From Clostridiales bacterium (GTDB taxonomy: Bacteria > Bacillota > Clostridia > Saccharofermentanales > Saccharofermentanaceae): a stretch of 7,368 bases of DNA. Made by a program: the position numbers and the translations under genes. The notes below the pieces were generated by a model. That model did not search any database. It was given only the letters and a program-made list of their open reading frames with translations, and was not told the DNA's origin. Shown in pieces: positions 6,178 to 7,368 of the stretch (its first letter is position 1; every line of letters begins with the position of its first letter). The stretch covers positions 1 to 7,368 of the forward strand of contig JAFGGR010000224.1 in NCBI GenBank assembly GCA_016930475.1, in the 5' to 3' direction.

Positions 6178-6217
6178 CATATATTGCCATTTTCGGCTAT
6201 ATGTCTATTATATAGCC
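6149..6217. promoter_or_regulatory. Operator-like cluster: three GGCTATAT half-sites, two forming a palindrome
   Basis: GGCTATAT (or its complement ATATAGCC) occurs three times: ATATAGCC at 6152-6159, GGCTATAT at 6195-6202 and ATATAGCC at 6210-6217. The last two are the arms of a perfect 8-bp inverted repeat with a 7-base spacer (6195-6217). The first and third lie within an identical 11-base word, ATTATATAGCC, 58 bases apart. The half-site nearest satD overlaps its -10. The palindrome is not followed by a T-run on either strand, so a binding site is more likely than a terminator. The obvious candidate ligand is the helix-turn-helix of SatD itself, which is an inference. Confidence 0.6.
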
Positions 6218-6239
6218 TCTATTGGGTATATCTTTAGGT

Positions 6240-7368
6240 CTACACGTTCCCATTGATCCCGAATATCTTGAGAAGTTCCGAAAATCGCGGTGGATACGCG
6301 TTGGTCCCGCTCCAGGTCACGGAAGGCCGATCACCGAACCGTATCCTTAAAGTCCAGGACTGCCCGTCGAGAACGCTTGGATTCTCATACTCGTCGTCCC
6401 AGTACTCCGGGCGAACGTCCCCGATCGCCCTTAAGAGAGCGCGGGCCTCATCAGATGAAAAGTCCCGAATCAGCGAGTCCTCCATGAAGCGCTCCGTTTC
6501 CCGTTGAGCGACTCCATCGAAAAAGGACAGCCAGTGGTTTTCGGGCATTGACGCATAGCGTCTGAAGGAAAGAAGGATCTCCTTCGGCTCGGGGCGGCCG
6601 CGTTGTATATCGATGATCATCAGGCGGTCGAGCCAATTCTGAAACGATCCGTACCCGATAAAACGCGCGATCGCGCCGGACTTATCTTCATCCATCCGAA
6701 TCACGGCCATGATGAGGGCAAGCGCGCATTGCTCGTCCATTTCTGCGACATCGGCGTTGGTCATCGATGCATCCTCCCAAAGGATGTCGTTTTCGCCGAG
6801 GATCGAAACAAAGTCCTGAAGTTCATATTCGGGGCGAGTATCGGAAAACGCGAGGAATTCGCGGACGAAGATATCTGTAAGATCGTAAAGACTTTTCGCC
6901 AGGCGTCGTTCATTGGTCCGATCCCTCCATGGCATGCCCTCCCCGTTCTCCCGCACGAACCGGTCGTACTCCGTCGACTCATAGATCTTCGGGATGAATT
7001 TGGTCAGGACACCGAAGCGATGGTCCGCGCTGAAGTCGCCGGCAAAAGCGGTCCAGTCATAATAAATCGAGCGCAATTCCTCATCCAGCAGTGAAAGCGC
7101 CTTGGCCTTGATCGCGTCCGGGATCCCGAAATAGGCTTCCGCGATGGACCCGGTGATCGCCGCGAGGGTATCGCTGTCGCCGCCCAGGGAGACGGCCGTC
7201 CGGATCGCGTCCTCAAATGACTCCGCCTCCAGAAAAGCAACGATTGCCTGAGGCACGGTCTCCTGACAGGTCTCGTTGAACGAATAGGTGTCCCGGATCC
7301 CGTCACAGGTGAAAACAAGCGAAGGATAATATCGAAGCATCTGCGCGCGGATCTCATGCTTAAAATAA
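6240..7368 (-). CDS. ADP-ribosylglycohydrolase family protein with DUF6508-type C-terminal region (5' partial)
   Basis: The frame is open to the window edge (the nine codons before the ATG at 7340 read YFKHEIRAQ), so the start lies outside and the ATG at 7340 is internal; 375 residues are visible. The first ~110 are the C-terminal part of a DraG-type ADP-ribosylglycohydrolase: SFNETCQETVPQAIVAFLEA, then SLGGDSDTLAAITGSIAEAYFG, where GGDSDT supplies the D, D and T that bind one of the paired magnesium ions. The family removes ADP-ribose from modified proteins, nucleic acids or small molecules. After DEELRSIYYDW there are ~260 extra residues: a helical region including ILGENDILWEDASMTNADV and EQCALALIMAVIRMDEDKSG, which resembles DUF6508, then a W..RIRFGD...TWSGTNAYPPRF segment ending in LLKIFG. 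The extra region has no known activity and may select the substrate. The other metal-binding motifs are off the window, so activity cannot be confirmed. Confidence 0.87.
   Translation of the reverse strand, partial: YFKHEIRAQMLRYYPSLVFTCDGIRDTYSFNETCQETVPQAIVAFLEAESFEDAIRTAVSLGGDSDTLAAITGSIAEAYFGIPDAIKAKALSLLDEELRSIYYDWTAFAGDFSADHRFGVLTKFIPKIYESTEYDRFVRENGEGMPWRDRTNERRLAKSLYDLTDIFVREFLAFSDTRPEYELQDFVSILGENDILWEDASMTNADVAEMDEQCALALIMAVIRMDEDKSGAIARFIGYGSFQNWLDRLMIIDIQRGRPEPKEILLSFRRYASMPENHWLSFFDGVAQRETERFMEDSLIRDFSSDEARALLRAIGDVRPEYWDDEYENPSVLDGQSWTLRIRFGDRPSVTWSGTNAYPPRFSELLKIFGINGNV

Noticed and set aside
5529..6215. A 228-codon open frame on the + strand opposite satD.
   Set aside because: It is fully antisense to satD, its product resembles no family I know, and satD has a perfect ribosome site and recognisable motifs. 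The long frame is a by-product of satD codon use.
6195..6217. Palindrome read as a terminator of the ADP-ribosylglycohydrolase gene.
   Set aside because: There is no T-run after the stem on either strand, and its arm is repeated over the satD -10, which fits an operator better.
6603..7094. A 163-codon open frame on the + strand opposite the ADP-ribosylglycohydrolase gene.
   Set aside because: It is a shadow of the DraG/DUF6508 coding frame; the protein has no recognisable domain.

Overview
The window looks like chromosomal DNA of a Gram-positive, probably anaerobic member of the Bacillota (Clostridia-like). The base composition is moderate by eye. The evidence is a two-domain LigB-AMMECR1 protein beside its radical SAM partner, a SatD/DUF3307 gene pair, an ADP-ribosylglycohydrolase with a DUF6508-type tail of the kind known from Lachnospiraceae-like bacteria, a classical lipoprotein signal, and strong AGGAGG-type ribosome binding sites. 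This placement is inferred from gene content; there is no rRNA or other marker gene. I saw no tRNA, CRISPR array, insertion sequence or phage gene.

Layout. Bases 1-1579 (+ strand) hold the AmmeMemoRadiSam pair: the 3' part of a LigB-AMMECR1 fusion gene (start outside the window) overlapping amrS by ATGA. Everything after that is on the - strand. Read in the direction of transcription (right to left), the genes are: an ADP-ribosylglycohydrolase/DUF6508 fusion (start outside the window); a 117-bp regulatory gap with a palindromic operator-like site; satD; a DUF3307 membrane protein overlapping satD by 8 bp; a zinc-ribbon protein with two membrane segments; a D-lyxose/D-mannose isomerase (cupin); a 207-bp gap with a good promoter; a seven-repeat TolB-like propeller lipoprotein; and a GNAT acetyltransferase that converges on amrS.

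How the genes fit together. There are two real functional groups. The first is the AmmeMemoRadiSam pair, a conserved partnership whose reaction is unsettled. The second is satD-DUF3307, a translationally coupled cytoplasmic plus membrane pair. SatD has an N-terminal region that reads like a class III nucleotide-cyclase fold and a C-terminal helix-turn-helix. It sits behind a promoter whose -10 element is embedded in a repeated GGCTATAT half-site, so self-regulation is plausible. This pair, possibly with the zinc-ribbon membrane protein downstream, is the best candidate here for an undescribed signalling or stress system. The remaining genes look like independent accessory or housekeeping units.
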